NCBI GenBank assembly: GCA_036435485.1
Contig: CM071594.1
Coordinates: 194,212,216-194,276,215, forward strand
Direction: 5' to 3'
From: Saposhnikovia divaricata
Taxonomy: Eukaryota; Streptophyta; Magnoliopsida; Apiales; Apiaceae
Length of the DNA: 64,000 bases
Positions 33,170-45,463 of the stretch are shown here, in pieces. Below the pieces are notes generated by a model. It had not been told where the DNA came from. It worked only from the letters and a program-made list of their open reading frames with translations, and did no database searches. Made by a program: the position numbers and the translations under genes. Each line of letters opens with the position of its first letter. Position 1 is the stretch's first letter.

Positions 33170-33252
33170 TGATAAGTCAGCAAGTCACATACAAGCTGAC
33201 TCGCTTAGCATTAATTGATATTGGTATTAGCAGTTATTTGCATTAGCAGTTA
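33170..33252 (+). repeat. 3' LTR of the Ty3/gypsy element, left segment
   Basis: It opens TGATAAGTCAGCAAGTC after the purine tract. It contains two adjacent 16-bp units, TTGGTATTAGCAGTTA (33221-33236) and TTTGCATTAGCAGTTA (33237-33252). A third unit, TTGGCATTAGCACGTA, is found at 48743-48758 on the far side of the Helitron, so the LTR is one unit split in two. Confidence 0.75.
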
Positions 33253-33781
33253 TCAATATTAATCATAATTCCTGCTAGCACTACCTTTCCAAAAAGACCA
33301 AAACTAACCCTATCAACTAACTATCTTTTTCTTATATCAGGGATAAATTCGTAAATTAACAACTTCCCGGATCTGCCCATCCTTCTTGGATCAACCCGAT
33401 AACTAACACCCCCTCTACCATTAACTGACACCCCCTCTAAACACCAAACACCCCGCTAAACACTCTCTATCTCTAAATTTGAAAAATTGCAGTTTCTGAT
33501 TTTGCTAATTTTGATTAATTGTAATATCAGTTTAAGTATGAAGATACATATTTATTTTATTATAGCTTCAACGGAATTTCAAAGCCAGGTATCAATTATA
33601 TCTCTTTTAACCCATTCTCTGTATATTATTTTCTAAACTTTGTTAATTGATTTAGTTCAATTGTGTTGTTTGTAGCCTTTACAGACATCCAATTTTACCT
33701 ACATATGGATGGACCAGGTTAGTAATGTAAATGTTTATGTATCAATTAGTAATTTCTTATGGTCCAATCTCATTTGAACAG

Positions 33782-33829
33782 GTAAGAAACGAACTACCCT
33801 TGGTCCACACTCTCCATCTTCTGCAATAG
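33782..33829 (+). other. RepHel exon 2 and its duplicate at 35134-35184
   Basis: Exon 2 encodes KKRTTLGPHSPSSA. A near-copy at 35134-35184 encodes RKRTTFGPHSPSSA, follows its own CACAG acceptor and precedes its own GT donor. Both have lengths (48 and 51 nt) that keep the reading phase, so either or both could be spliced in. Confidence 0.55.
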
Positions 33830-33916
33830 GTTTTGAGGAACTCAATTGTACTATAAGTTGTGAAAGCAAATGCTTCCACCGGCCAGTATATAAGAACATA
33901 TTTGTATAAAGATGAA

Positions 33917-34139
33917 ACAATAACTAAAATATATGCTTAAGTTATGCATTATGTAGTGCTATAAATTTTGCAATTTCGTAGTTTGAAAATATAATTACGT
34001 ATCTCATTTTTTTAATAGCATTTGACAAACAATAACTAAAATATATGCTTAAGTTATGCATTATGTAGTGCTATAAATTTTGCAATTTCGTAGTTTGAAA
34101 ATATAATTACGTATCTCATTTTTTAATAGCATTTGACAA
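33917..34139 (+). repeat. About 112-bp tandem duplication in the Helitron
   Basis: ACAATAACTAAAATATATGC begins at 33917 and again at 34029. The two copies are identical apart from one T in a homopolymer, so the duplication is recent. It lies inside an intron of the RepHel gene. Confidence 0.95.
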
Positions 34140-35525
34140 TAATTATGTATCTCATTTCTTTAATATGATGATTGAGTTGTGTATGTTTGAAAATTATGGA
34201 TTTATGTCATATCACTTTGTAGTAAAAATGAAACCCATGAGTTGATAGTGCTAATAAGTATAATTATTAGTATAGCTAGAATTTTAACCTCCAACTAAAT
34301 GCTAATAAGTTTGCGTGTGCTATTTATACTCCACTACAATCTCAGAATTCGAATAACAAGGTATGCACTGCTAATATCAATTTTTTTGGGTTTAGTATAT
34401 TCTTGCTTTTTCCATATTATGTACTCTTCATTGGTTTCTACTAGACGCAAACTCAGAAAATGCTAATAAGTTCCTAATATTCTTATGACCCCTTTTCTCT
34501 GACTTTTGTTTAATACACATTAAATATGGTGACTTAACTTTAGCTATCCGATTATCTTATAATTGGTTGTTAAGAAGGCCCTCCCCTGATTTTTATTTCA
34601 AAATACAAAGAATAAACATATCAAGATCCTAAGTTGATTTACTAAATAGTCACACTTTTAGCATATTGTTTCAGGATGTTGCGGGGCTTAATGTTAAAAT
34701 TTAAACTTCAAAACTAATCTTTAGGAATAGGTGTTTTTACATCTTAATATAGCTTTCAAGTTTGTTTAAGAACCAATTCTTACAGTATATTTTTTTATGC
34801 TTAAACAGAGTTTCCTTTGCACTGTAAATTCTTTAGAATAGATAATGTGAATATGATTTATTTGTAAATTGATCTAAACTGTACAACTAGCTAGGTGTAG
34901 TAGGTTAAGCTATAGTATGTGAGCATTTGTAAATTGATCTAAACTGTACTTCTTAATGAATATGATTGTTACATTCTATTTATAAGGACCTATGAACACT
35001 ATGTGTTATGATTGGAGAACATGTATATGGCAGCATCAGGCAACTACTATGGAAATGACAATTTTTTTTGGCAATTGTCATTCCATTACATATTTGATTA
35101 AGTTTTAGTATATTTTGACGGTACTACTCACAGGTAGGAAACGAACTACCTTTGGTCCACACTCTCCATCTTCTGCAAAAAAGGGTATCTATCTTTATAT
35201 TTTGTTTATGAAATTTTGATGAGTGTTTATCAATTTGTATTGGTTTACATTGCAATAAGCTGCTGTCGATTGTTTAACATGATAATATGCCTTTTTGATG
35301 CTTTATCAGTAGTATGTTATGTTTATATTAAATGAACTCTTTATCAGTAGTATGTTATGTTAAATGAACTACTATAATCCTCTATATTAATATTGATAGC
35401 TTTCATAAACAAGCCGGATTGGATGATGCTGCCCTAACATTTATAACAGAAATGAATATTCTTCCTGTTGTGACCTGCTAACTTCCCGAATCTGCTCATT
35501 TCATCCATCTTTGTCTGAAGAAGAT

Positions 35526-35694
35526 ACTAACCCCACCCCAACCCCACCCCACCCCACCCCACCCCACCCCCCTTTCTCTATAAACAATTCTGTAGCAATT
35601 GCATTAGTTTCGTAAAGACCCCGACATCCACAGAAATAGACAATTCTGTAGCAATTGCATTAGTTTAGTAAAGACCCCAACATCCACAGAAATC
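35526..35694 (+). repeat. C-rich array and 56-bp tandem duplication
   Basis: ACCCC units run about nine times at 35526-35572, strongly strand-asymmetric. They are followed by two copies of a 56-bp unit beginning ACAATTCTGTAGCAATTG (35584-35639, 35640-35694). Both are in the long second RepHel intron. Confidence 0.9.
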
Positions 35695-36396
35695 ATGTGT
35701 AAAGGGTGTGCAATGAATTCTGTTTATTCGTGAAAAATGTCTTCAAGCACTTTTTATTCTCTTTGAATTATTCAATTATATGTCTGCAACTTGAAAGTAT
35801 TGTTACAAAGCATTGCTCTTAAAAGTATTGTTACAAAGCATGTTGCAATTAAATAAAAAAAATCCCGTAACTGCATTTTTTCCTGCTAACATATTTAATT
35901 TGTTCCATGTCAGTTGAACTTGAACATGGTTCTATAATGCTCCTGACCTTAGTATGTACTACTTTTCGTGATCATTGATGGTTAGGGTGGACCAATTGGG
36001 TTAATTTGGATATTGATCTATCTTTATATTTTGTTTCATAAATTGCAGATTATAAACGTTCCCGGGACATTTGCAATTCTAGACAAACACCAGTTCAGAA
36101 CTCAAACTCTGCGATAACAAATTCAGAAAATATAAATCCCAATATCACTTATAATGGTACACTACAATTTTTCTATAAATCTATGTGCCAAATCTATGTG
36201 CCGTATTCCTAATATTCATTCTTTATGTTGTGTATGAGATACAGATTATATAAATATGTTGTCTACTCATGGTCTAATGTAATGGGCTAATGTAGATGCT
36301 TTCCTGACGTAGTTTGTCATTCTCCTCTTAGATTCTTTGTTTTTTTAGTGTTAAGTACTTATTTATTTGAACTAAGTGTTAAGTACTTAGATAAGT

Positions 36397-36503
36397 AGCT
36401 CGGGCAGATAGATATATTTGGACTGCTTATTGGCCAATTTGAAAGCACAAATATTAATTTTTTTGGTTACCATTTAACCCTGGTATTTTAATTTTCTTTA
36501 GGA
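36397..36503 (+). repeat. 107-bp segment duplicated at 44107-44213
   Basis: GCTCGGGCAGATA through TTTTCTTTAGG occurs here, where it supplies the 3' end and AG acceptor of the intron before exon 4. It occurs again after the RepHel stop, at 44107-44213, with about three differences. The spare copy still has its polypyrimidine tract and AG. Confidence 0.9.
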
Positions 36504-38868
36504 AATTCAGTTTCTCATCGTAACAACCAAGAGTTTCTTACACCATCGCAAAGGAGATTAATTAATGTTAATTTATCAGGTACACTTCATATCTTTACTA
36601 TATCTTTAATGAATTCACAACCTTTTCATTCACATCCGGTTGTCATAAAGTTTATTATTTTTTTTATATATAATGTAGGAGTTAGTTATCAAAGTCCTGT
36701 GGCACGCCTTATCCAGACACCTACTACTGTTAGCAATGTTCGCACACCTTTTCAGCTTCCAGCATCAAGAATATCTCCTACCAGGACTAATTTTTCAACT
36801 AATCTTGACCAACGACTTATAGCATCATACAATAAAGGTATAAAGTTTAAATAAATTATCATCAATATAGTTAAATGATAACTTATGTCCACCAACATGT
36901 ATGACAAGGTTACCTTTTTTAATAATTTTTTTGCAGATCGAGTTGTACATGGCTGCCATCCATCTAATTCAAGCTGTCGCCAGACCCAAATTGATTCCCG
37001 CGTTACTGAGTCATCTGATTCAGCAAAAAGGAAGGAAAATGAACGGTATTTCACTGTAACCGTACCAGAAGTTGAAGAAATGTCCATACCACTTCCAGGT
37101 TCATGATTTAAGTTCTTTTAACAACTTTCTATACCACCAAAAATGTACCATCGTGATCCTAAATGATTGTCATTGACATCAAATACAGCTTGGTATCCAC
37201 CAAATAAGGATTCTCAAGCATCTGTTTCAGGGGTCAAAAATAAGGATTCTACCGGGCACTGGACAGGGGTTAGCTCGAAAGGCGCTACCCCAAAGAAATA
37301 TGACCTCTCCGAGTCTCAAGCATCTGTTTCAGGAGTCAAAAATAAGGATTCTGAAGTTTCAAGTTCCGGTGTTAAAAATCTGATGAGATCATTTAATGAA
37401 GCCAGAGAAATTTATAACAATAAAAATGCGGAAGACGAAGAAATGCTATTTGGTACATAAATAATCTCAGTTTGCCTTTATTATAAGTTTTGTAGTGGTA
37501 TGCTTTTCTTTTTATTGATGAGTTGCATACTTTGTGAATATGTAGATGAAGCTGATTCCGACTCTGATGAAGAATGTATGTCTACTTCAGGCATAGATTT
37601 AATTCTTTCAATTAATTATAATTTATAGGTTACTAATCCTGTATATGCATGACTAATTTCAGCACATCGAGGAGAATATTTAAGTGATGATGAACTTGAT
37701 CCCAGTCTTGATATGTCAGGTGAACATCTTTTATCATAATTCTTGCTCCTTACATTTCAGTACTAACTACTACACTTCATAAAATAATTCAATTAACTGA
37801 TATCACATTCATTTTATAGATTTATGGAAAGGATATATGGACCTTGGAAAGCCGACTAAAGTTTGTCAAAAATGTAAGGCACGAATGTGGAATGAGGAAC
37901 GAAATAATAAATCTTCCAGGAACAATGCGCCTACATTTTCATTGTGTTGTAAAGATGGTCAGGTACAACTCCCTGCAGAGAGGCCACCTCCTCCATTTTT
38001 GGCTAACTTACTATCTGGAGGTGAAAAAACTGCTCATTTCATGAAGAATATTAGGACTTATAATTCCCTGTTTCAGTTTACCTCAATGGGTGGTAAAATT
38101 GATCGTAAAATAAATGATGGAAACGGTCCGTATTGTTTTAAATTAAATGGGATGAATTACCATTTAATTGGAAGCCTCAAACCAAAGGAAGGTGAAACAC
38201 CAAAATTTTCCCAGCTTTATATATATGATACAGAAAACGAAATCCAAAATCGCATGAATGCAGTTCCTGGTTCTGATCAACTTGACCCTAAGATTATCGA
38301 AGGGTTGTTGAGAATGTAGGATGATAATAATAAGTTAGCAGAAGGATTTCGCATGGCACGTGACGGGTTTAATCTTGAAGAACCTGATGACTTTAACTTA
38401 CTTTTAGTTTCTTCCAAGTCAGCTTCCGGAAGGCCTAATCTCATTGGACCTTCGAATGAGGTAGCAGCATTAATTGTAGGCGATGCTGATGAAGGTAGCA
38501 GTTTTAGAGACATTATAGTGGAAACAAAACGGAGAATTCTTAAAAGGGTGTTTGAGACATGTAAGTCCTTTATGCAGCTTCAGTATCCTCTGCTATTTCC
38601 ATACGGCGATGATGGGTTCCATCTTGAAATTCCGTTAAATTGTAAACCACGCAAAGCACCTGTTCAGAAATCTAATGAGGAATTTCCAGATGAATCAAAG
38701 CATCGAACTACAGTGTCGATGAGGGAATTTTATGCTTATAAATTGATGATACGTCCTGACCAAGGTATCCAAGATGGCCTTAATTATGTTTCATAATCTG
38801 CATTCATGTTAATTTCTCAATTTTAGCACAGCCCATTCACGTTGTTCAATTGTACTTCAAAATTGTAG

Positions 38869-40789
38869 ATATGAATCTACATCTTGGTGGACGTTTATGG
38901 CAGCAATTTGTAGTTGATGCCTTTGCTGTAGTTGAGCAGTATAGGTTAGACTGGATTAGAGGACATCAACATATAATACGCTCTGATTTGTATAAGTCAA
39001 TTCGTGACTTTATACAAAAAGGTGATACAAATCCACAAAATGTTGGCCAAAATGTAATTCTACCAGCTACTTTCACAGGATCGCAAAGATACATGAATCA
39101 GTATTTTAAAGATTCTTTGGCTATCTGTCGTACAATTGGACATCCTTCACTATTTTTGACAATGACCTGCAATACACAATGGCCTGAAATAAAACATATG
39201 CTTGAATATTTGTCGGGTGTGGATGTGGCTGATGCCCCTGATATAATTGCCAGAGTTTTCAAGTTAAAACTTGACCAGTTACTTGATCTAATAAAGAATA
39301 AAAACTACTTTGGAAAATGCATCGGAGGTAAATATTCTTGCATTTATTTTTGTAAATGTCAGCTTCTTTTAAATATGTCCTTTTAATATATTTTTTTTCA
39401 TTATGTTACAACAGTTATCCATGTCATAGAATTTCAAAAGCGTGGACTTCCTCATACACATATGTTGATATGGTTGCATCCGAGAGATAGACCAAAACGA
39501 ATTGACCAGATTGATGGATTAATATCTGCTGAAATACCAGATGAAATTAGTGATCCAGTTGGTTACCATGTGGTTAAAAATTTTATGATCCATGGACCAT
39601 GTGGGGACAATTGTAAAGATTCACCATGTATGGTTAGAGGAAAATGCAGTCGTCATTTTCCAAAGAGGTAAGAATGCGGTAGCAAATTACAAAACAACTT
39701 CCTTTTGTTAATGAGAAATTGCTCTGAAAATTTGGCTTAACCGTGCATTTTTTTCTCCCAGGTTTAATGCACATACGTTCTTTGATGACTGCGGATTTCC
39801 AGTGTACCGTAGACGTCGAACAAATGTCATTGTCAAGAAAAAAGGAGTTGTTCTTGACAACCAGTATGTGGTTCCTTACAACAGAGACTTATTAGTCCGC
39901 TTTCAGTGCCATATTAATCTTGAAGTGTGTAATAGTTCACGCTCACTGAAGTATTTATTCAAATACTGTTTAAAGGGCCATGATACTGCTACAATGCTTC
40001 TAAGGAAAAAGAAACAAAGCAACACTGAAAGCACTTCTGATGGAAAAGTAAAAAACACTGATGAAATTCAAAATTATCTTGATGGTCGATACGTTTGTGT
40101 TGTTGAGGCTGCATGGAGACTTTTTGGCTTTGATATACATTATCGGTATCCCTCAATCGAACGGTTGCCCGTGCATGTGGAAGGTGAGAAAAATGTGACC
40201 TTTAAGAAGAATGACAATTTGGTAGAGGTGGCTGAGAAGGATACGGCAAAGAATAGCAAGCTAGAGGGTTGGTTCGCAGCAAACAAAACATATCAAGTTG
40301 CAAAAAATTACACATATTGTGAATTTCCCCAGGCTTTCACCTGGAAAGCTGATTTAGGTAAGTGGAAAATCAGAGAAAGAGGTACCGTATTTGGCAGGTT
40401 ATCTGATGTTCATGCATCTGCTGGTGAGACCTTCTTCTTACGCATGCTTTTGATGCAAAATAAGGGAGCAACATCATATAAAGATCTCCGAACCGTCAAT
40501 GGTATTGTACATAGTTATTTTAAGGAAGCATGTGGTGCCCTCGGCCTTCTTAAAGATGACAGGCAGTGGCATGTAGCCATGTCAGAGAATGCTGTTCACG
40601 CTATGCCCAATCAGCTTAGACAACTCTTTGTACATATTTTAAGAAAAAATCAAGTTGCTGATCCTTTAAAATTATGGAAACAACACTGGGTCTCCATGTC
40701 TGAAGACATTCTTTACTCCAAACGTCGGAGTACCAATAATATAAATCTTCAACTCAGTGAGTCTGAGATTCAGAACTTGACTTTAACAA
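38869..40789 (+). other. Rep (HUH endonuclease) domain of RepHel
   Basis: The two-histidine motif LPHTHMLIWL is encoded at 39447-39476, with His codons at 39453-39455 and 39459-39461. The two-tyrosine motif SLKYLFKYCLKGHD follows, with Tyr codons at 39951-39953 and 39964-39966. In Helitrons the histidines hold the metal ion and the tyrosines attack DNA; both pairs are intact here. Conserved upstream blocks GGRLWQQFVVDAFAVVEQYR and LPATFTGSQRYMNQYFKDS are present. This three-exon part has no stops. Confidence 0.85.
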
Positions 40790-41485
40790 GTAACTTCTTA
40801 ATTTTTATTCTTTAAACCCGTCCATATTTTCCAATGTATTTCTTATTTTTTATAATGTAATAATATTACATCAAATTTATGCATTCAAGTAGTGATAATT
40901 TCATAATTATAAAAACATTGCAATCTAATATGATATAGGAAAATTATTTAAATATTAGCTATTTCCACCATATTGCACCACAATGTATTATCCAAATTGT
41001 TGTCAATTTTGCAATACATGTAGCTTATATATTTGTAGTACAATATTATATGGATGCAAAGTGTACCTAAATGATGTTGGTACCCAATCAACAAATGAAG
41101 TAGGTTAGCTATTTATCAAAATTTGCCCATTTAAGTCCTTTGGGAGTTAATTAGAGCCAGTGAGAATTACTATAAGTACAGGCAACATAAAAATCACCAC
41201 ACTACATTTCCAGCTCTAGGTAATAGCTCCCGATAATGTTATTTGTTAGTTAAATTATAGCGCTTAATCAAAAATGGATTGGGATTGTGGAACAAAATAG
41301 GAAACAAAAGCTTTTAAAGTTTAAATGGCATGTAGTAGGTAATTATTTCTATTTAATTCCTGCTCTGTGATATTCTGACCATCTTCCCCATGCACAAAAT
41401 GGCCATCTGGAAAATAAGTCTTATGTATGCCTTTTTTAGATTAACACTAATAGGTAATCTTAGTTTAACATGTAATTTATTAGTT

Positions 41486-41514
41486 TTTGTTCCATCTACC
41501 CTCCGATATTTGCC
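41486..41514 (+). repeat. Inverted repeat pair flanking the helicase exon (partner 44210-44238)
   Basis: The plus strand here is the reverse complement of GGCAAATATCGGAGGGTAGA and following bases at 44210-44238, matching over about 28 bp with perhaps one mismatch. One arm is in the intron before the helicase exon; the other lies beyond the RepHel stop, adjoining the duplicated 107-bp segment. Confidence 0.8.
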
Positions 41515-41742
41515 TATATATTTTTACTTTTTTTTTAATGTCGTAACATTTTAAATTATGCAATCAGGTAGTGTTAATTTCACAAATTTCAAACTATTGC
41601 TATTTTATATGGTACAGAAGATTTATTTATAAATTGTTAGAATAACTAAAACAAAACAAAAACTCTTTGGTATGCTTAATTCTGTATTTATATAATTAGT
41701 TAGTGAGTAATATAACTTTAATCTTATGTATTGTCATTGTAG

Positions 41743-43387
41743 AGATTGAAAAATTATTGAACGATGTTGGAAAAAGTTTGAAAGATTATGCCACCATGCC
41801 ATATCCGGAAGAGGTCTATCTTCAAGATTTTGATAACCGGCTTTTAGCTGAAGAACTTGGATATGACAGACTTGAGATGCAACAAGAACATGAAAAACTT
41901 TATGGGAATCTGAATCGAGAGCAGTTAAAGGTATATAGTTCTATTATTAATAGCGTTGAAAATAAAAAAGGTGGAGTTTTCTTTGTCTATGGAAGTGGTG
42001 GTTGTGGCAAAACATTTTTGTGGAATACACTTTGTTGTAGTCTACGAAGCAAAGGCAAAATTGTTCTACCGGTAGCATGTTCTGGGATTGCAGCAGTATT
42101 ATTGCCTGGGGGTAGGACAGCTCACTCAAGATTTCACATTCCTCTCAAGTTAGATCAGTATTCAATGGCTGGTATTAAACATGGATCTGATATTGCAGAA
42201 CTAATGAAGCAGACTAGTCGAATTATATGGGATGAGGCGCCTATGCAACATCGACACGCGTTTGAAAGTGTTGATCGTTGTTTAAGAGATATCATGTCGT
42301 CAGTTGAAATCTCAAGAGCTGGACGTCCTTTCGGTGGTATAACTACTGTGTTTGGTGGTGACTTTAGACAAATTTTGCCCGTAATTCCAAAAGCTTCCCG
42401 AGCACAAGTTGTTTCTGCATCATTGAATCGGTCAAAATTATGGGATCACTGTCAAGTTTTCTTATTAAATCAAAATATGCGTCTAACTTCTGGAAGGACA
42501 GAGAATGAAAATAGAGAAATTGCACAATTTAGCAAATGGGTACTTGATGTCGGAAATGGTCTCTTGCGATCTGTTAATCCTGATGACATTGTCAATGATC
42601 CTGAAGTGGTTATTCCGGAGAAATATTTAATTCATTCCTCTACCCAACCAATAAAGGCTATAGTTGATGTCATCTATCCAGATTTGGCTACCAATATTAC
42701 AAATTCTACATTTTTGAGACAAAGATCTATTCTTACTCCAACAAATGCAATTGTGAGTGACATCAATTCATATGTTCTTGACCTTATCCCAGGTACGGCT
42801 CACACATATTATAGTCAAGATTCACTTTCTGATAATGTAGGTTAGCAGAACGATTTTGAATCAGCCTTTCCGGTTGAATATCTCAATTCTATTAATATGC
42901 CATGCCTCCAAAACATGAATTGAAACTTAAGGTTGGAGCCGTGATAATGCTGATGAGGAATCTAAATCAAATAATGGGTCTTTGTAATGGTACAAGAATG
43001 ATTGTCAAGAAGTGTTTGCCTAATAGTATTCTGTGTGAGATACTTTGCGGTTCACAAGTTGGTACAACTCATATCATTCCCCGTATTGAGATGGAACCGA
43101 CAGACACCAAATGGCCTTTTGAAGTCAAGAGAGTTCAGTTTCCTGTGCAATTGTGCTTTGCTATGACTATTAATAAAAGTCAGGGACAGTCGTTAGATAA
43201 GGTCGGATTGTAGTTACCGAGGTCTGTATTTACACATGGTCAACTATACGTGGCAGTTTCTAGAGTGACTTCTCCTTCTGGTTTGCACATATTAATTGAC
43301 GACGACACTGGAAGATCAACAAACATTACTGCTAATGTCGTTTACGAGGAAGTCTTTTACAATTTGCCGAGTTCGAATAATACTTAG
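41743..43387 (+). other. PIF1-type helicase domain of RepHel
   Basis: Superfamily 1B helicase motifs appear in order: Walker A GSGGCGKT (41991-42014), Walker B IIWDEAP (42222-42242), FGGDFRQILPV from 42351, TINKSQGQSLDKVGL just before 43211 and YVAVSRVTSP after it. All catalytic motifs are present in the DNA. The exon is split by TAG at 42843-42845, a frame change at about 42905 and TAG at 43211-43213, so motifs V and VI cannot be reached by translation. Confidence 0.85.
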
Positions 43388-44730
43388 AAATATCCAGTAT
43401 TTGGTCAAATATTTAATTCCAGTGAAGCACTTTTTATGTTACATTTTCATTTATTAGTGGTATCCTTCTCAGAGTATTTTTATTTACTTGATATGATTTT
43501 CATAACAAGATTGGAATATGAATTGTAATATGATATGATTCTCAATTTACTTGATATGATTTTGAAGATTGGAATATGAATTGTTTGAGCTGTTTAGTGA
43601 CTTTATTTAACGAAGGTCTGGTTTGTCGAACTTTTCAATATAGGAAGACAGTATTGATCAAAATATGTACTAGGTCAAAAACATCTCTGATTTTGGTCTG
43701 GATTGTGAGGCTTAAGCTTTTTGACGTGCTTAGCCTCTGTTCTCATGTTGACTTTTATTCAATATGTGGATTAATGACATGTTGTATTACTCATATGTTT
43801 CTATGAAATCATTTAAGGGGAATCTGCACACATCTAAAAAGTATTTTCTTGGAGTTTGATTGACAACGAAAAGGATTAAGAAAAAAGGCGGCCTATGAAA
43901 GAAACTGTCAACTATCCTTTGTTACTTACTAAGTTTATATGTAATCCCCTGTAATCAAGCTAAATACAAGGTTGTGCTTATGATGTCATTTTGAAATGTG
44001 ATATGGTAGTCATTAATATCCTTGCCAATTGTACTTTTTTTTTTTTTGCTAAATTTACCAATTGTACTTATTATGATTTCACTCCTGATACTAGCTTGAG
44101 ATATGCAGCTCGGGCAGATACATATATTTGAACTGCTCATTGGCCAATTTGAAAGCACAAATATTAATTTTTTTGGTTACCATTTAACCCTGGTATTTTA
44201 ATTTTCTTTAGGCAAATATCGGAGGGTAGATGGAACACAAAGTGGATGAGAATTAGTGCAATCTATGTGTACATGTATGGTTAATTTTTAATAGATATGA
44301 TTCTTATAACATTAACTTGACATCATGTATTGTTTTGCATTGTTGTATGTTGGAAGTTTGCTTTAAATGTAGCAACTACACATATCTACCAAATGCACAT
44401 AGATACTTTTATTTATATGTTGGAGTAATGTGATATAAAAATTAAAACTAAAATCATGTATTACTTTAAAATAATCATATAACAGATATTATGTAGATGC
44501 ATCACTTTGAAGTACTACTGTGTATATAATAGATATTATTGAACAAGGTTTTATTTCAACAACGGAATCAATAAAATATAGTGCTAAAATTTTCACAAAA
44601 GTAAATATAAGAACAAGATTTTATACTAAGTGTAAAAAATTAACAAAATTTCAAAATTTGTTGTAAAATTTTAAATATTAAGGTACAAAATATATCGACC
44701 ATATAATATCTCTAAATAAATAATTTTTAT

Positions 44731-45114
44731 TCAAAATAGTTGTTTTTACTATAAAAAATGACAAAAATTTACTATTTAAAACTAATAAGTTTATAATATT
44801 AAATTATATTATATTATAAATTTATTTATAATATTATTGTTTTTTCATTTATTTAAAACTAATAAGTTTTAATATTAATAAATTTACTATTTAAAACTAA
44901 ATAGTTTATAATATTATAAATATTTAAAACTAATAAGTTTATATAGTTTGTTTTTAAATTTACCATTTAAAACTAATAAGTTTATAATATTCAAAATAGT
45001 TGTTTTTACTATAAAAAATGACAAAAATTTACTATTTAAAACTAATAAGTTTATAATATTAAATTATATTATATTATAAATTTATTTATAATATTATTGT
45101 TTTTTCATTTATTT
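44731..45114 (+). repeat. 124-bp direct duplication, 260 bp apart
   Basis: Copies at 44731-44854 and 44991-45114 start TCAAAATAGTTGTTTTTACT and appear identical. The sequence between them holds shorter variants built on TTTAAAACTAATAAGTTTAT. Confidence 0.9.
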
Positions 45115-45262
45115 TTTTTATTACAATCATAATCTATGTAATTTACAACATTATTTTGATTGATTCATTCCGTTACTTTGATTTGTATCACTAACAGTTT
45201 TGTATTAATCAACTCATTAACTAAGGAGCTGATTGATAAGGATGACTTTGTTAAAAGATAAC

Positions 45263-45270
45263 TATATAAA
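45263..45270 (+). promoter_or_regulatory. Candidate TATA box of the RPA-like gene
   Basis: TATATAAA lies about 195 bp before the ATG. A possible 5'-UTR intron ends at TTTCGTTTCAG (45440-45450), which would bring the leader close to the start codon. The site is plausible but AT-rich surroundings make chance matches common. Confidence 0.4.
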
Positions 45271-45463
45271 CAACCTCATATTTTTCAATGCTATCCTAAT
45301 CCCAACACCTAACAGTATCAAAGGTATCATTTATTTTCTTCCTCCCCGTGCTAATGCTTAAGTTCTTTAGTTCCACCATCAGTCTTTCATTATTGTGCTA
45401 ATACTTCTCATTATAATTATATGTTTATTCTTTAACAACTTTCGTTTCAGAATCAGCATCACA

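Larger units (their letters stand above)
32274..33252 (+). mobile_element. Decayed, internally deleted Ty3/gypsy element (left part; LTR resumes at 48743)
   Basis: The first ~52 bp (TGATAAGTCATCAAGTCACA...) repeat at 33170 as TGATAAGTCAGCAAGTCACA, identifying LTR sequence on both sides of a gag remnant. The left LTR is cut down to this piece. The protease, RT, RNase H and integrase genes are gone: gag runs almost straight into a purine-rich tract (GCGGAGGGTAT, 33160-33169) and the 3' LTR. That LTR is itself interrupted at 33252 by the Helitron and continues at 48743. Confidence 0.65.
33705..43387 (+). pseudogene. Helitron Rep-helicase (RepHel), 14 exons, three stops and one frameshift
   Basis: RepHel nicks and transfers element DNA and unwinds it for rolling-circle transposition. 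My exon model, all introns GT-AG: 33705-33717, 33782-33829, 36049-36156, 36502-36579, 36679-36837, 36937-37098, 37189-37452, 37546-37575, 37663-37719, 37820-38764, 38869-39327, 39415-39667, 39762-40789, 41743-43387. Every junction keeps phase, and the total is 5249 nt, one short of 1750 codons. The N-terminal exons are low-complexity, Ser/Asn-rich; exon 7 repeats SQASVSGVKNKDS. The Helitron-like N domain is in exon 10, Rep in exons 11-13, PIF1-type helicase in exon 14. Breaks: TAG 38317-38319, TAG 42843-42845, a one-base loss at about 42905, TAG 43211-43213. Exons 1-9 are the least certain. Confidence 0.85.
43388..45462 (+). other. Spacer between RepHel and RPA-like genes
   Basis: AT-rich non-coding sequence. 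It contains the spare 107-bp copy at 44107-44213, the inverted-repeat arm at 44210-44238 and a 124-bp exact direct duplication (44731-44854 and 44991-45114). The RPA promoter candidate lies at its right end. Confidence 0.7.
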
